NCBI GenBank assembly: GCA_021234155.1
Contig: JAJEKV010000092.1
Location: 4,019,708-4,083,707, forward strand
Direction: 5' to 3'
From: Isoetes taiwanensis
Lineage: Eukaryota; Streptophyta; Lycopodiopsida; Isoetales; Isoetaceae
Length of the DNA stretch: 64,000 bases
In this document: positions 1 through 12,265 of the stretch, one piece after another
How positions within the stretch are numbered: the stretch's first letter is position 1
How the letters are laid out: each line of letters opens with the position of its first letter
The notes under the pieces: generated by a model
Database searches by the model: none
Seen by the model: the letters and a program-made list of their open reading frames with translations, nothing else
Told to the model about the DNA's origin: nothing
Translations under genes and position numbers: made by a program

Positions 1-930
1 GGCGAGGGGTTGGAAAGAGTCGGCAGAGGAGTTACCATCGCGCCCGTGAACAAGCTATAGGCTTGTCGAGGGTTGGGACGGCCTCCGTTATTTATCACCA
101 AGGGCAGGAGTACCTCCTCTTGGATGATATCATCCGACTTATCATATGGTGGCGGATTCGACGCAAGCGCAAGGACCATGTACTTTTACGAGCTTGGAGT
201 ATTGCATGGATGATTTTATCGACTTCACTTCTATCGAGCTTCCTTCGGAGGGTGTACGGTACTGCCTCGGTTCCGTCGGGGAGACCCTAGAGCCCGCGGA
301 GACTTTATTACGCCGGGACTTTGTGATGCAGGAACCGCCTTCACGACCGCACGAAGCCTTCCGCCTATGGGACCTCACGTCCCAAACATTAATATGGTTG
401 AGGTTCCCTCCGACTCGGATGATGAGGGCTTAAGATTTATATCATAACCACGCACACAAGAAGGAGGAGCAGGGGAGCTCAAGGAGGAAGAAGTCCCCAT
501 GGACTTGGATAAGGAGGTGGCCGCACGAAACTCCACTTAAAGGGAAGGTGCCGGGTAACCACCTTACCCGTTTCTTTTGTCGGCCTTCAAATACGGGCAA
601 AGTTCTCTTCATAGCGGGGACTTAGGGCGAGAGGCTGAAGCTTCATGGTGGGCCCCTCGTGCACTTTCTACACTCGCCGGCCACAAGAAGCTTCCCCTAT
701 CGCACGCGTTTACGTATGTACTGCACGACGGGATCTTGCCCTTACGCCTTGGGCGGGGATATTGCGCCTTTGATGGGCATGAAGCTCCTCCGGCAGCCCC
801 ATTGGCCGTTGCTTATCCACCGGAGGTTGCATCTGCTATGGCTGACCCACCGTGGACCCAGGGTAGCTCTGGCTCATGACACCGACCGCCTCCACCACCT
901 CCTAGGGCTAAGGATAAAGAGGCAGGGCCT
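1..930 (+). pseudogene. Degraded leader ORF of element A (related to leader ORF-L2 of B and C)
   Basis: Several overlapping open frames carry GC-rich coding-like sequence (63-290, 146-433, 577-879) but no single frame is intact. The segment near 90-140 encodes GQEYLLLDDI. Element B has GEEYLLLGDI at 33,510-33,540 in the same relative place, between the primer site and gag, so this appears to be the same accessory ORF. I recognise no known domain. AT-rich sequence with a TATATAAA at 951 follows and separates it from the next ORF. The similarity rests on a short motif plus position; a profile alignment would be needed to settle its extent. Confidence 0.5.
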
Positions 931-1153
931 AGTTCCTGAACTAAAGATGCTATATAAATTTTGTTATATACATATATATACACACATGTAGTTATGAGAT
1001 TTTGGGATTGGCAATTGTTTAAACCATATTGAAAAAATGTGTACCTTATCTACTTATTAAATACAAAGTTTTCTTGATGAGCATAACTAAATTGTTTTTT
1101 TTATGACATCCTCTTCCAAAGCATTAAAGTTTAGGGTATAGTGGAATTACAAA
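931..1153. other. AT-rich spacer before the 206-aa ORF
   Basis: Non-coding, AT-rich, with TATATAAA at 951-958 and alternating TA/CA sequence just after. It could be a promoter-like or an intron-like segment; equivalent AT-rich spacers with TATA-like boxes occur between the ORFs of elements B and C. Confidence 0.4.
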
Positions 1154-1774
1154 ATGTTCTCTATTCACTCCAACTATGTTGCAGAGGAAACCATTTGGGA
1201 ATATGAGGAAAGAATTACCGACATGGTTAGGAGGGACGATCCCGGGCCGCCAGACCAGGACTATGGCCAGAGATATGGTGAATATCCAGAGTGGGAGGAA
1301 GGCTATGAAACCGAACCACCGCCACCAGGGGAACTCTATGACCCTGATAAAGGGCTAGAGATAGTTAGCATCCTCAGGGATCGAGCTTTCGAGGATCTGA
1401 AGATGACCCTGTGTCGTACCTGGGACTATTGGAATATGACCAGGCACGAAGCCTTTGAGGACGCCAACGACCATCTTTGGCAACTCTTTTATGCGATGCG
1501 AAGGCTCTTTAACCTTCTGATTATCAGCCCAACATGGGAGTACCAAGCAATCATTGTCCAAGCCTGGGCACGCTTACAAACTCGTCCGAAGCATGCGGAG
1601 AGTACCCTTCTGGCGATCCTCAGTACCCCTTCGCCAACCCCTAGGCTTGGTCTCTTCCGTTGTGTTTTTCGTTGTTGTGGTTACTGTTGTGTGCCGATGG
1701 AGAACTTTAAAAGTTCCCATTGTATCATACCTACTTTTGTCTCAATCCATGTATCAATCGACCCGTTGTTATAA
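1154..1774 (+). CDS. Uncharacterised 206-aa ORF inside element A
   Basis: The longest uninterrupted ORF in element A, placed between the leader ORF and gag and flanked on both sides by AT-rich DNA. The N-terminal ~75 residues are strongly acidic with a PPPP run at 55-58. Residues ~70-135 are rich in Trp, Phe, Leu and charged residues and look helical (TWDYWNMTRHEAFED). The C terminus is Cys-rich (RCVFRCCGYCC). I recognise no family. Elements B and C show no counterpart between their second leader ORF and gag, where only ~300 bases of AT-rich DNA occur. It could be a captured host exon, an element-specific accessory protein, or an N-terminal piece of gag. Its intactness among broken frames is notable. 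The start is the first ATG and no other evidence supports it. Confidence 0.45.
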   Translation: MFSIHSNYVAEETIWEYEERITDMVRRDDPGPPDQDYGQRYGEYPEWEEGYETEPPPPGELYDPDKGLEIVSILRDRAFEDLKMTLCRTWDYWNMTRHEAFEDANDHLWQLFYAMRRLFNLLIISPTWEYQAIIVQAWARLQTRPKHAESTLLAILSTPSPTPRLGLFRCVFRCCGYCCVPMENFKSSHCIIPTFVSIHVSIDPLL

Positions 1775-1880
1775 TCAACTGGAATGAAATACAATAGTTG
1801 TCTTCTGTTTGTATATACTTTTGTTCAATTAACTTAAAAAGGGATTGCACATTAAGGTAAATCTGCTTATATATTCATGA

Positions 1881-3060
1881 ATGACTCCTATAGGCGGTTA
1901 TGTAATGCGAACGCATTGGCAAACACCCTCCAACGCTAGTAGGCTCACCCCTGAACAAGAATTGATGTTAATGAAAAGGCAACTCGGCGAGTTACAGGCC
2001 TATGTTTTACATACCAATCCACTGCCACATACTCAGGAGGATGGACCGGAATTGCCTCCGCGACCACTGAGTCCACCTGCGCAACAGCCATCTCCTCCCA
2101 GAGCTAGCCCTGTACCTGTACCACGGGGAACTCATGCTAAACGTCACGGAGTTCCTCTAAGGATAGCGCCGCCTCCTCACATTGGCCACCTCGGGTTCTT
2201 GGGGTCCATTTGTCGACAAATGACCATTCAAGGCGTAAGGATAAGGAGTACCGGAAAAGCTGTTGATCTGACCATCACTAGCATATGGAAGAACCGGAAA
2301 TTAGCTTTCGGTTTGTGGAAATCGAGGAGGCTTGAACGCAGAATCTTGGTTGGATGAGATGAAGGAATTTGGGAAGTCCTATGGAATGGCGGAGAAGGAT
2401 CTGAGGAAGGTCGCCACCACCAACCTTACTGGAGCTGCCCGTATTTGGTGGAAGGGTTACGCTAGAGCTAAGCACCTGGACAGGAGCAGATGCAAGTTCA
2501 AGAAGTTCGCTAAGGCTTTTAAATCGCATTATGTGCCTCGTGCGCACAAATGCCAACAGATTCAGACCTTTTATAGGTTGGAACAGAAGGGCATGTCCGC
2601 GGCAGGCCTACATCGAATTCATGCGTTTGAGGTTGTATGTACGGGAATGAATGAGAAAAGGGCGATAGGGCTACATTGAAGGATTGGCCCCATCCATTAA
2701 ACGTATGGTCAAGGCCATTGACCCAAAGTCAGTAGCAGAGGCGGAAGCTAAGGCATTAAGCCTTGAGGAAGACACGCCAAGGAGCCAGTATCCGCGACCT
2801 GCTCCTTATTCGCAGCCACGGCCGTCCACACCTTACAAACCCCGTTCGCCAAGTCCGGGGCCCTCTCAGCACAATTCTTACAACCGCCAGGAGAAGAAAG
2901 TCGCCTTTAGCACGCCAGATAAACAGAACAATGCTGGTAAGGAAGTTTGGGCCTCTTCTGATCCATTCCTAAAGAGGCGGAGAGAACGGCTCCCACGGAT
3001 AAGGCATGTTACCGGTGCATGAGGCCTGGACATTTCATGCAGAATTGCCCGTACGTTACG
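1881..3060 (+). pseudogene. gag: gag polyprotein of element A, frameshifted
   Basis: Encodes the particle-forming protein. The first segment (1,881-2,357) starts at an ATG and contains a coiled-coil-like stretch (LTPEQELMLMKRQLGELQAY) and a proline-rich tail. The second (2,332-2,679) is the Retrotrans_gag core, recognisable from GAARIWWKGYARAK and KKFAKAFKSHYVPR. The third (2,684-3,022) is a P/S/R-rich linker. A retroviral CCHC zinc knuckle (CYRCMRPGHFMQNC, CX2CX4HX4C) is encoded at 3,007-3,048 in yet another frame. At least three frame changes and one stop (near 2,677) break it. Family knowledge: the knuckle binds genomic RNA and the core assembles the virus-like particle. Confidence 0.85.
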
Positions 3061-3239
3061 CAGACTGCTCAACTGGCCATGGCCGACCTGGATTGGGAAG
3101 ATCTGGAGTCCAATCTTCTTTGCGGAGGGCCGAGGCTCCCGAAAGTACATTCGCGGTCGTCTCATATTCTTCTTGCTATAGAAACAGTAATGCTGAAAGT
3201 CAGCCTTCGCTATTTTTCTACAATAGGCCAAATAGGCAA

Positions 3240-6200
3240 GTAAGCCCTTCATAATTTTGATGGACACGGTAAATACGATAATTTTGCTTCTCCTAGAATG
3301 GCCAGAAATTGTTGGTGGAGACTTTGAAATCCCGACCTAAGCCAGTCACATTGGCCAGTGGTAAGATCAGACATACTCATGGTCGCCGTATTAACCTTAA
3401 GATGCAGTTGCCAGGTGCACCAGTTGCCTTGGGTGCCGAGTTAATGGACATTGGAAAATATGATCTTATTGTGGGAATGGAGTTTTTAGCGTCTGCCAAG
3501 GTCAACATAGACTGTGAGAAACGGGAGGTCACCTTCAACGCCGCTAATGGAGCACGTGTGACAATAAAAGGTGATCCATTCAACTCCGCTATGCAGTCAA
3601 TGTCCTTAAAACAGTTACGAAAAGCTATATGCAGGAGTGAACTCCTTTGCGTCATTAGAATTGCTTCCATTGAGTCTGACTCTAAAAAGAAGCAAGAAAT
3701 CGATGCCTTACCATTAGATATTGCTACCCTTCTTCGGGAATTTAGCGATCTTTTTCCAGATGAGATCCATAAGCTTCCTCCTTTTAGAGGGGTAGAATGT
3801 GAGATAACTCTTGAACCAGGAACGAAGCCTACCAGCAAGGCCCCGTACCGAATGAGTCCTCCGGAGTTAGCGGAGCTTAAGAAACAGCTACAAGAGTTAC
3901 TGAATTTGGGGTTTATTCGGCCTAGTGTTTCGCCATTTGGCGCTCCTATTCTTTTTGTCAAGAAGAAAGATGGCTCCTTAAGGATGTGTATTGATTATAG
4001 GCAACTCAACAAGCATACCATCAAGAATCGCTATGCTTTGCCTAGGGCAGATGATCTTATGGACCAGTTACAAGGAGCAAAATATTTCTCAAAGATTGAT
4101 TTGCGCCCGGGTACCATCGGATAAGGATTAAGGAAGAGGACATCCATAAGTCCGCTTTTAGGTACCCGATATGGGCATTATGAATTCCTTTGTCATGCCT
4201 TTTGGATTGACCAACGCCCGTTTAGCGTTTATGCGGTGATGAATGACATCTTCCGCCAATACTTGGATGACTTTGTTGTCATTTTCTTTGATGACATTCT
4301 CATCTATAGTAAAACCTTGCAAAAGCAACATGAACAACATCTTCGATTAGCTTTGCAAAAGCTAAAGGCGCCATCGACTCTTCGCCAAGTTCTCTAAATG
4401 CAAGTTCGCCACTCAGGGTGGACTACTTGGGGGCATATTATCTCCAGAAGGAATTGCTACAGACCCGGCTAAGATAGAAGCGATAAAGGATTGGCCCATT
4501 CGGCTAATGTTTCGGAGGTCCGGAGTTTCTTGGGACTCGCAGGATATTATCGGAAATTTGTTAAGGACTTTGCAACAATTGCCGCACCTCTTACTAATCT
4601 CACAAGACATGAGCAAGTAAAGGATTGGATGGAACATTGGAAAACAAAAGTCCAAGTCGGCTTTCAGAAACTCAAGGATGCTTTAACATCGGCACCAGTC
4701 CTTACCTTGCCTGATCCGGAAAAGGATAAATCGGTAGCCACCGATGCGAGTAAGATAGCTACGGTGGTGTGTTAATGCGAGGGGGGAGAGTTGTTGCCTA
4801 CGATTCAAAGAAGATGAATGATGCAGAGCAGCGATACCCTACCCATGACCAGGAGTTGCTGGCAGTTGTACGTGCGCTCCGTATTTGGAGACACTACCTT
4901 CTTGGTAGAAGATTTCAGTTGGATACGGATCATCGAGTCTCGCTATCTATCCACCCAGCCAAATCTAAATCTCGTCGGTGAAGATGGATGGAATTCCTTG
5001 AGGAATATGACTTGAGATTGTATACAAGCCGGGAAAGCACAATGTGGTTTGCGGATGCTTTGTCACGTCATCCCTTTATAACCCGCACCCATTGTAATGC
5101 CATTTCCACACTCACCCAAACAAGTTTGGGAAGCGAGATAGAACAGACCTTGGCCTGAGATCCCTAATTACGTAATATTTGGGAAAGTTTGGGTAGGGAA
5201 GCCGTCATCAGATAGAGAACGTGAAGCATTCCGTTCATATAAGAAGGAGGGCAACTTATTATATTACAAAGATAAGTTGTGTGTTCGGTGACTTGAGGGG
5301 TTCGAAAGTTGATTCTCCATGACACCCACTAACAGCCCTATAGCGGGACATGCGGGTTTTATGAAAACTTACTTTAAGATCCGCTCCGGCTATTTTTGGC
5401 CTTCCATGAAGAAGGATATTGCTAGGTACATCAAGCGATTGTCGGGTTTGTCGGCAAACCAAAGGCGAGCAATTAAGAGTCCACAGGGGAGTTGCAACCT
5501 TTGGATGTGCCCTAACGCCAAGTGGGAAGTCATAACCATGGATTTCATTGTGGGGCTTCCCATTACTCTCGTGGGTATGATGCCTTAATGGTCGTGGTCG
5601 ACAAATTATCAAAGATGGCTCACTTCCGCCATGTCACCACCGGACCGCCTTCGACACCGCCTTGCTCTTTGCAAAGGAAATTTTCAGGTTGTAATGCGGG
5701 ATGCCAAGAGTAATTGTATCGGATAGGGATCCTAAGTTTGTCGATTGCATGCGGAAGGATTTCTTCGCCACCATTCAGACCAAGCTTGCCATGAGTACTG
5801 ACCTACCATCCTCGAACCCGGATGGTCAAGCGAGCGTGTCAATCATTATTATCGAAGACATGCTAAGAAGCTATGTATGGAGTAAACTTGATCACAATGG
5901 GCGGATTATATTTACTTGGTAGAATTAAGCCTACAACAAGTCAAAAAGGGAGTCTTCTAGAATGTCTCCCTTCATGATAAATTATGGCTATCAATGTCTT
6001 ACTCGGACACATGGCATAATCTGTTTCTAAAGTGGAGGTCTCTCAACAACTCCTTCCGGAAATGCGGGCCTTGGTGGAAGAAGTTGGGGGTTACTTATTG
6101 GCACGCACGATGTCGTCGAGAAAAGTCTAGCTGATAAGCACCGAACCCCACCGGATCTTCGTGGTGCGAATCGGTTTGGCTTAAGATCAAAGTAAAACAA

Positions 6201-6640
6201 GCCAAGCTTAAAATTGGGAATCAGAAGAAGTTGGCACCGGATGAGATGGGCCATTCAGGATTACTGAACGTGTGGGAGAACAGGCATATCGCTTGGACTT
6301 GCCACCCCGCTTGAAGATCCACAAGGTCTTTCACGTGAGTCTTCTGAAGCAACACACCCCTGATCCAGAGGAGGTTTTGGATACTCCAACACTCCTAGAA
6401 ATGACGGAAGAGCAACTGGAAATAGTGCCCGAAGCTCTTCTTGATCGAGCTTACAAACAGACCAGGAGGACTCAAATGTTGCAATACTTGGTCAAGTGGA
6501 AGCACTTACCAGTTGAGGATGCTACCTGGGTGATGAAGATAGACCTTGAGAAGCACTATCCGGACTTCATGCGGGAATCTCAAGGCCGCACCATCAATGA
6601 TGCTATCAACCCCGCTTCCGGCGGTAAGCTTGAAGGCTGA
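3240..6640 (+). pseudogene. pol: pol polyprotein of element A: protease, RT, RNase H, integrase, chromodomain
   Basis: Protease is at ~3,250-3,560, with a degraded catalytic D-T-G (3,261) and the conserved [12 protein letters not shown] is at ~3,740-4,560, with [20 protein letters not shown] and the catalytic segment VVIFFDDILIYS (4,276-4,311), i.e. FFDD in place of YxDD. RNase H is at ~4,730-5,080 (ATDAS, HDQELLAVVRALRIW, DTDH, ADALSRH). Integrase is at ~5,310-5,960, with zinc-finger histidines in [15 protein letters not shown], the first Asp in TMDFI, the second in VSDRDPKF, and then NPDGQ. The chromodomain is at ~6,270-6,590 (MLQYLVKWKHLPVEDATWV); family knowledge says this domain reads modified histones and steers integration. 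Frames break at ~4,110, 4,345, 4,775, 4,980, 5,590 and elsewhere, so it is non-functional as read. Confidence 0.93.
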
Positions 6641-6668
6641 TTTGCCGAGAATCATGTTCTAGAGGGGT

Positions 6669-6780
6669 AGATGCATCGTACCGTATAACAATAACCGATG
6701 ATGAGATCACCTTCGTGTTCTCTAGGACGTGGTGTATTGTTGATGTTGACATGACCGCGCATTGCTTGAAAAGCATATAG
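6669..6780 (+). pseudogene. Conserved segment downstream of the chromodomain
   Basis: A short frame after the pol stop encodes ITDDEITFVFSRTWC...V-V-MTA and ends at a stop at 6,780. Element B has the matching VTDDGTTTVISREWC...V-V-MTA at 39,455-39,525 in a 98-aa ORF in the same place. The match suggests a small conserved coding module after the chromodomain. Here it is truncated by stops on both sides. Its function is unknown. Confidence 0.4.
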
Positions 6781-7272
6781 TAAATAGACCGCGTTCATTC
6801 CGGCAATGCGGGGAACTGAACCATTCCTTATGCCGCAATAAATTGCAAGCCCTAGACATGATAGACTCCCTTCTAGATACTTTCTATTTTTCTTTATAGG
6901 GGGTGGCCCCTTTAACCACACCTTCATCATATTATTAATCTACGGGTATATGGATATGTGCGGGCTGAATTGAGCAGTCGTCCGCCTTGTATAGAGGGTT
7001 CTTTGATGACCCAACTTTTCCCGTAGTCCTTTTGTCTACATGTGTGATTTATGTTGTCTAAATGTTTTGAATCGGACTGTGGTCCTAAACTCTCTTGATG
7101 ATAACTTGTGTAAGGCACCTTCGTGCTTGTACTTTGCTATTGTAACTTCAATATATATTACTGTCAGAAATACTATAATTTCAACGTAGTAATGTTATAT
7201 TCTTAACTCCATTTTTCTAATTAAATACATTCGTTTAGTTGACCCCAATGCTGAGGACAGCATTATTTTTTT

Positions 7273-7285
7273 AAGGAGGGGAGAA
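7273..7285 (+). other. Polypurine tract of element A
   Basis: AAGGAGGGGAGAA lies directly before the LTR start TGTGACG. This is the expected plus-strand primer site; element B has AAGGTGGGGAGAA in the same position. Confidence 0.9.
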
Positions 7286-9020
7286 TGTGACGTTCCACGT
7301 ATTTATACGGTCTACGTCACGTATTCATACGAGGCACGTACAAATACAAGCACGTCACCCCCCCTAAAGGTACGCTACCATGGGAGTATGGGAACGTGAT
7401 TGCAACCTAAGGGGTTACCTTACAATGGATTAAATTAGCTATGCTAATTTAACACAGTAATAATAATAACCTATAACTTAGGAAGTGGGGCTAATTACCA
7501 TTTGGGGAGGCGCCACCTGCTCCAATCGATTGGGGTGCATGGGGGTTGCCAAGTTTGGATGCCAACTTGACCCCTATCCCTGGGATTGACTCCTCTAATC
7601 GACCAAGGAAGGCCGGAGTGGCGCCATCATCACCTGCAGAGAATCACCATACTAGTCGTCCCCGATGCGGCAAAGAAGCCGGTGAATTCCTAACTCCCCG
7701 GAGATGGGGCGCCCCATGGAAATGAGTCCAGCCAGAATTCAGGTAGGTGGCTATGTGAATTCTAGATAACGCTTGGTTGTGTCCGTTTCTCTCTTCTCTT
7801 TGGGATTCAATCTAACCCTTGGTTGTACAAACAAATTCTCTTTATATTCAATTCGGATTTCTACTCTGAGAGGATGAATTGTTAGCTCTTCGTTAAATCG
7901 ACTCACAAAGCGGGGGATTACGGGGGTAGAGACCTCTGAACCATGTATTGTAGTATGCTCCTAGATAGCGCCCAATAGAGTCCCATTAATTGCGGCCTGT
8001 GCACAAGAACCCACCGGGTCCTAGATGCTATGGTCTGGCTTAGCACCAGACAAGGAACACAGTGGTGACATGAGGGGTGGGGTCTTGCATGAGCATACAT
8101 GGCTCCTGAGACTCCTACAGTGGGCTAGGCCTGATAGCCGGTCACGTAGAGGGCCGGGTATGGGTCTGACACTCCCTGGGTGGGAAGGTGTGATCCGTAT
8201 GGAGCACCTTGCACTTTGAGTAGATTTAGGGCGAGTAAGTCGGGTACGGATACGGGGGTCGCTGATGCGCGCGCGTATTCTCTAGCTTCGCCCGGTGGAA
8301 CCCCGCGGATTACGGAAGGGGACGCTTCCCCAGGACCACGCCTCATCGGACCAGCGTCATGAACACGGAGTAGGCTCAAAGGGTGATTCCTCCGAACTGC
8401 GTCTCAGGAAGGCTATAGCAAAGCCATAGCATGAATTGACCCATCTGCAAAGTGTGCACAGGAGGGGCGGATGGAGTGGACAACCCTAGCCGATGTTCTA
8501 TTGCCCGCCAACGCCATGCCAAGATTCGGTCTGCTGATCTCTTGAGGCCTAGCCGTCAGTCGATCCTCACTGGAGTCTGAGCCGGGGTAGAACACGGGTT
8601 AAGGTGTTTTCCTAGGATTAGATGCATATTCTATGCCGTTGGTATATTAGATGGATGCGCCACCCTTCGTGGTGGTTATTTATGTATATTCATGCTGTGT
8701 GCTAACCCTTGTATTCATGCTTCCGCGACGTAGGAGTCCCATTGAAGGCGTGGGCCGAATGACCCCTTCGTGTCCTTCTTTCGGGCCTCATTTCATAGGT
8801 GGCCCGAAACAGACGGAGGGCCCTGCTCATGGCGAGATGTTCGCCATGGGAGGGGAAAGTCCCCGTATGTATACGTCCGAGGGTCGTATATATTCTGGGA
8901 GCGTCACAAGGGGTTGCCCTCTGGGGGCCCGAGAGTGTGTTTTCATGGGTTCTATTTCGTCGTCTTCTGGTGGGTTTTGTTTGTTTTATATGGAGCCGTG
9001 TAATTCAGGGTGCATATAGA
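7286..9020 (+). repeat. 3' LTR of element A (~1.73 kb)
   Basis: Begins TGTGACGTTCCACG right after the polypurine tract. It shares ordered blocks with the LTRs of B and C: the opening TGTGACGTTC, a GGGGGTAGAGACC block, and the GTGTGCACAGGAGGGGCGG block at 8,451. Its ORFs (for example 8,651-9,019) are accidental. The 3' end is approximate: no clear CA end or target-site repeat could be fixed because the 5' LTR is out of view. Confidence 0.8.
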
Positions 9021-9042
9021 CATCATCCTGCAGCAAAGGAAT

Positions 9043-9113
9043 GATCATCTAATATTAACCTTTCAGCAAAGATGTATGTTGACGTACAACTTTGCTGGAA
9101 ATTATAGATGACT
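9043..9113. other. Imperfect hairpin with ~33-nt arms (MITE relic or miRNA-like foldback)
   Basis: The arms ATCATCTAATATT..TTTCAGCAAAGATGTATG and CGTACAACTTTGCTGGAAATTATAGATGA pair over ~30 positions around a 4-nt loop, with a small bulge. CAGCAAAG/CTTTGCTG is a perfect core. It lies immediately outside the end of the element A LTR. Confidence 0.45.
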
Positions 9114-12100
9114 ATATGCTATTGTAGTATCATAGCAGCTTGTAGTCTTTACAAGCCCTAATTACATATTGAGAACATGATCATCCTTTTGGAGTGGCCG
9201 CTTCGTATTGAAGATCTAACTTTTATGCTACCTCACTGTTTATAGAATTTCTACTAGAGTTACCAGAAACTGTTGCACTAAGATCTCAAACATTGCAAAG
9301 AAAAACAAGGGCCTCTCGCATATCAATACACTCGATGTAAACATGAATGAGAAGATGAGATGGAATATATTATTGTTGAGAGTATTCCGGTTGTAAATCT
9401 TCGTGCCGTGCTATTTGCAAGACTATAGTTGTGGATCTCCACCAATCGAGGACGATGAGTGAGCCCACGACCTCTGGCGCCAACTTTGCAAATTGGTACT
9501 CGGAGGCATTATTTGAAAGGTAGCATATCAATCATATACTTTTTCAACAATTCACGAAAAACAATTGAGAGAAAGGAGAACCAACCCGGGAGTATAGATT
9601 GGGAAGCTCCTCGGTGCCACATCCATTATATCTGCAGATTATAAGATGCGGCATTGCTCTAGCGGCTGTGGGAAGTTCTTCAAGTAATATCCGAACATTT
9701 GTCAAACACCCGGAAATCATGTATTAATAGCAATTGCACATACCTATCAACGTAGTTGCCGGGTCAACTTGCAACCTTCTAACGATTAAGCTACATGAGT
9801 CACATCAAGAATAAATTATTAAGGCAAACATTTCCATGATGCACATTTGCACATGCAAAGCAATCAGTAGTAATATGGATGAAACAAGAGAAACAAGTAC
9901 AAGCCTAGGAAGCATTAATACTTAAGGCATCTATTAGTCGTAATTGCCGAAATGTGTGATAGTCCTGCTCACTTCTAAAGCGAGAGCAACCGTAAGGCAT
10001 GAGACATCAATGTGCGCTCCAATATCCACGAATAATACGCTACCATGGCAAATGAAGTGCCAAGCAAGCTCGAAAAGACAAGTATGCAAGATACAAATAA
10101 GGTGAACGTTTAGGTAATCTACAAGACACTTTGCATGGTGGCCTTTGCCGTGAAGTTGGGAAATGTGTGGGAGTTGAACCCCGGTAGTCCCCCACAAATG
10201 TCTTGAAGCTACTCATATTTGCGGACTTTGTGGCTGATGTTATTCAACTTCACATGTTTTCGGTCGTTGTTAAGCTTGGTTTAGTGTATGCATGCAGTGC
10301 TAATAAATAATGTTTGCATGCTAAATTTAAGGAAAATTAAACAGGGTTAGATTTCGGTTTGTGCATATATTATACTCTGCTCAAGATAAAGTTTAAAAGT
10401 TCCTAGCTTTTGGCCATTGCTTCTTCTAAAGCACAACTCACATAACAAAAACTAGATTTCCGATTCTGGCGTGATTTCTAAGAACGAATCGTAACACTAC
10501 AGGCGATGGCCTACAAGCAAAAACATCACCCAAGTTTTACTCACATTTCATTATCGGGGAGCTCCCTTCTTTGCCATCTTTGTGTGCGTCCAGTAGGAAG
10601 ACTTCCTCGATGGCGAAGATGTTATAGAACGTTTATAGCCTTGGCTATAATGTAGATAGATGTTGTACCATAACCATAGGCATTTAGCACATCATTAGAA
10701 TCTATTGGCTTAGTTGTGTCACCAACTTGTTTAAAATTGTGCCCTTCATAACTCATGGTTTATAATCTTCCCAGACCATGGCCACCGCTTCTTTGTTGAG
10801 TCAATCGATTTTCTTTGCCACAAGTATAATTAGCGGAAGAAGTATGAGAAACTAAAAATAAATGTACTACAACGAACATCAAAAGGGATTGACAATTCGG
10901 AATTTGAAAGGTTTAATGGAAGGTGAAGAAACGTTTGACATGTTCAAAGAATGTACAATGCACATCAATAAATTGTGAACAAAGCCTAAACAAAGCCTAA
11001 AAAAAGATATATTGCTTTTTGAACAATTTTTAAGTCAAAATACACGTATGTTAGGTAGATATGCTTTTTTGATTGGTTCTTGTTCTTGATTCAATGCCAG
11101 TAACTTTGGCTACACATTGAAGAGGGGGAAAATTTAGAAATCAATCGAATTCTTAAAAACTATAATGCACTTTCTAAACCCATATCGGCATACGTTATCC
11201 ACCTTTACTCAAAGTGCTAGAAGAATTTATGTGTTCTAAGTAGTGCCACAATGGAATTATAGACGCCAAACAAATTGCCAAAGCAATGCCTAAACAAAAC
11301 AACCCTGTGCAATAACCATTAAGCTTGGGATCGTACCTTGGGATCGTACCATTGTTCAAATTGAAATAATATGTTGTAGCAAGACAAATCGGGACAAAAA
11401 GTGAGTAGCATGTCTTGTTGCAGTTTAAGAATAGCTAAGTTAGTGATGAATTTGCATGAGCCACAATCATAAATACATATAGATTCATTTTACACAATTT
11501 ATTTACAACATAAATATAGGCATCATCCCATGAGTGACTTGACACTAACATGAAAAGGGATTGGAATAACATAAAAAGTCTCAGAGTTTAGCTCTATTGC
11601 AAAAAATGAACTGGTAGTGGGCTTATGATACTTTAGAAGTTAGATAGTTTAGCCAATGTCATACCAGCCTAATATATGGCATAACAAATTGTAAAACATG
11701 ACAATAATCAGCCTTATAGCGTATAATCAATTATGTATGTTCGATACAATGCAAATTCATATATAATATAACTCTATTTCCAATATCATTTCCATTGTTA
11801 GTGTCGTATAAATAGTAGACAGCATATAGGATTTCTAGAGAAGAGATGTCACACAATATTGAACAAATTGTTGTTGTTTATCATAGATAGGAACAGTAGC
11901 TTGAATATACTTCAACTTCCAGCCTCAATTGTTTTGCTTTTTCACCTGTCATATATGTCTGACAAACAAAAAGAAATGCATCCAATCATGCTGCTGCTAA
12001 GCCATCATAGACATGTGCTGCAAAAAAAAAAGATAAAGCAATGCATGTAAGCTTATGATAAGGCCTTTTACTTGGAAGGCCTGATCCAATAAAGCTAACA

Positions 12101-12190
12101 ATCAGGCATGCTAACTTTAAAAAAAAAACTTACAATTTATTAAAGAGTTGTAGCAATCAGAAATTGCAAACAATGGAGCACAACAAATGC
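9114..12190. other. AT-rich sequence without recognisable genes
   Basis: Only short random ORFs (60-90 codons) are present on either strand. A 14-bp direct repeat (TTGGGATCGTACC twice) is at ~11,325-11,352. I see no conserved protein motif. Confidence 0.5.
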
Positions 12191-12265
12191 CTTTTTGCAA
12201 GTGATTTGAACAACTATAGGTTATGGTACTTTTGCAAGTGATTTGAACTACTATGGGCTATGATA
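12191..12265 (+). repeat. Local tandem duplication, two ~38-bp copies
   Basis: Two adjacent imperfect copies of CTTTTTGCAAGTGATTTGAA followed by CWACTATRGGYTATGRTA. A recent local duplication in non-coding DNA. Confidence 0.8.

Larger units (their letters stand above)
1..9020 (+). mobile_element. Ty3/gypsy chromovirus, element A (5' end outside window)
   Basis: Internal region and 3' LTR of an LTR retrotransposon. The order is leader ORF, extra ORF, gag with zinc knuckle, protease, reverse transcriptase, RNase H, integrase, chromodomain, polypurine tract and LTR. Integrase following RT/RNase H, with a C-terminal chromodomain, is diagnostic of the chromovirus branch of Ty3/gypsy. Coding frames are broken many times, so the copy is dead as read. 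The 5' LTR and primer site lie upstream of base 1. Its LTR shares blocks with the LTRs at 28,573 and 56,568 (for example around 8,448-8,500 versus 29,838-29,890), so it is a diverged relative of elements B and C. The outer end near 9,020 is judged from LTR length and is approximate. Confidence 0.92.

Noticed and set aside
63-378. Overlapping ORFs on both strands at the window start as independent genes
   Set aside because: Only the plus-strand frame has a match (EYLLL motif) in element B; the minus-strand one is a shadow.
3240-6640. Integrated pararetrovirus (caulimovirid)
   Set aside because: An integrase with HHCC/DDE features, a chromodomain, a polypurine tract and LTRs mark an LTR retrotransposon; no movement or coat protein of that kind is seen.
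8651-9019. 122-aa ORF as a gene
   Set aside because: It lies wholly inside the LTR of element A, shows no protein motif, and overlaps two other open frames of similar length.
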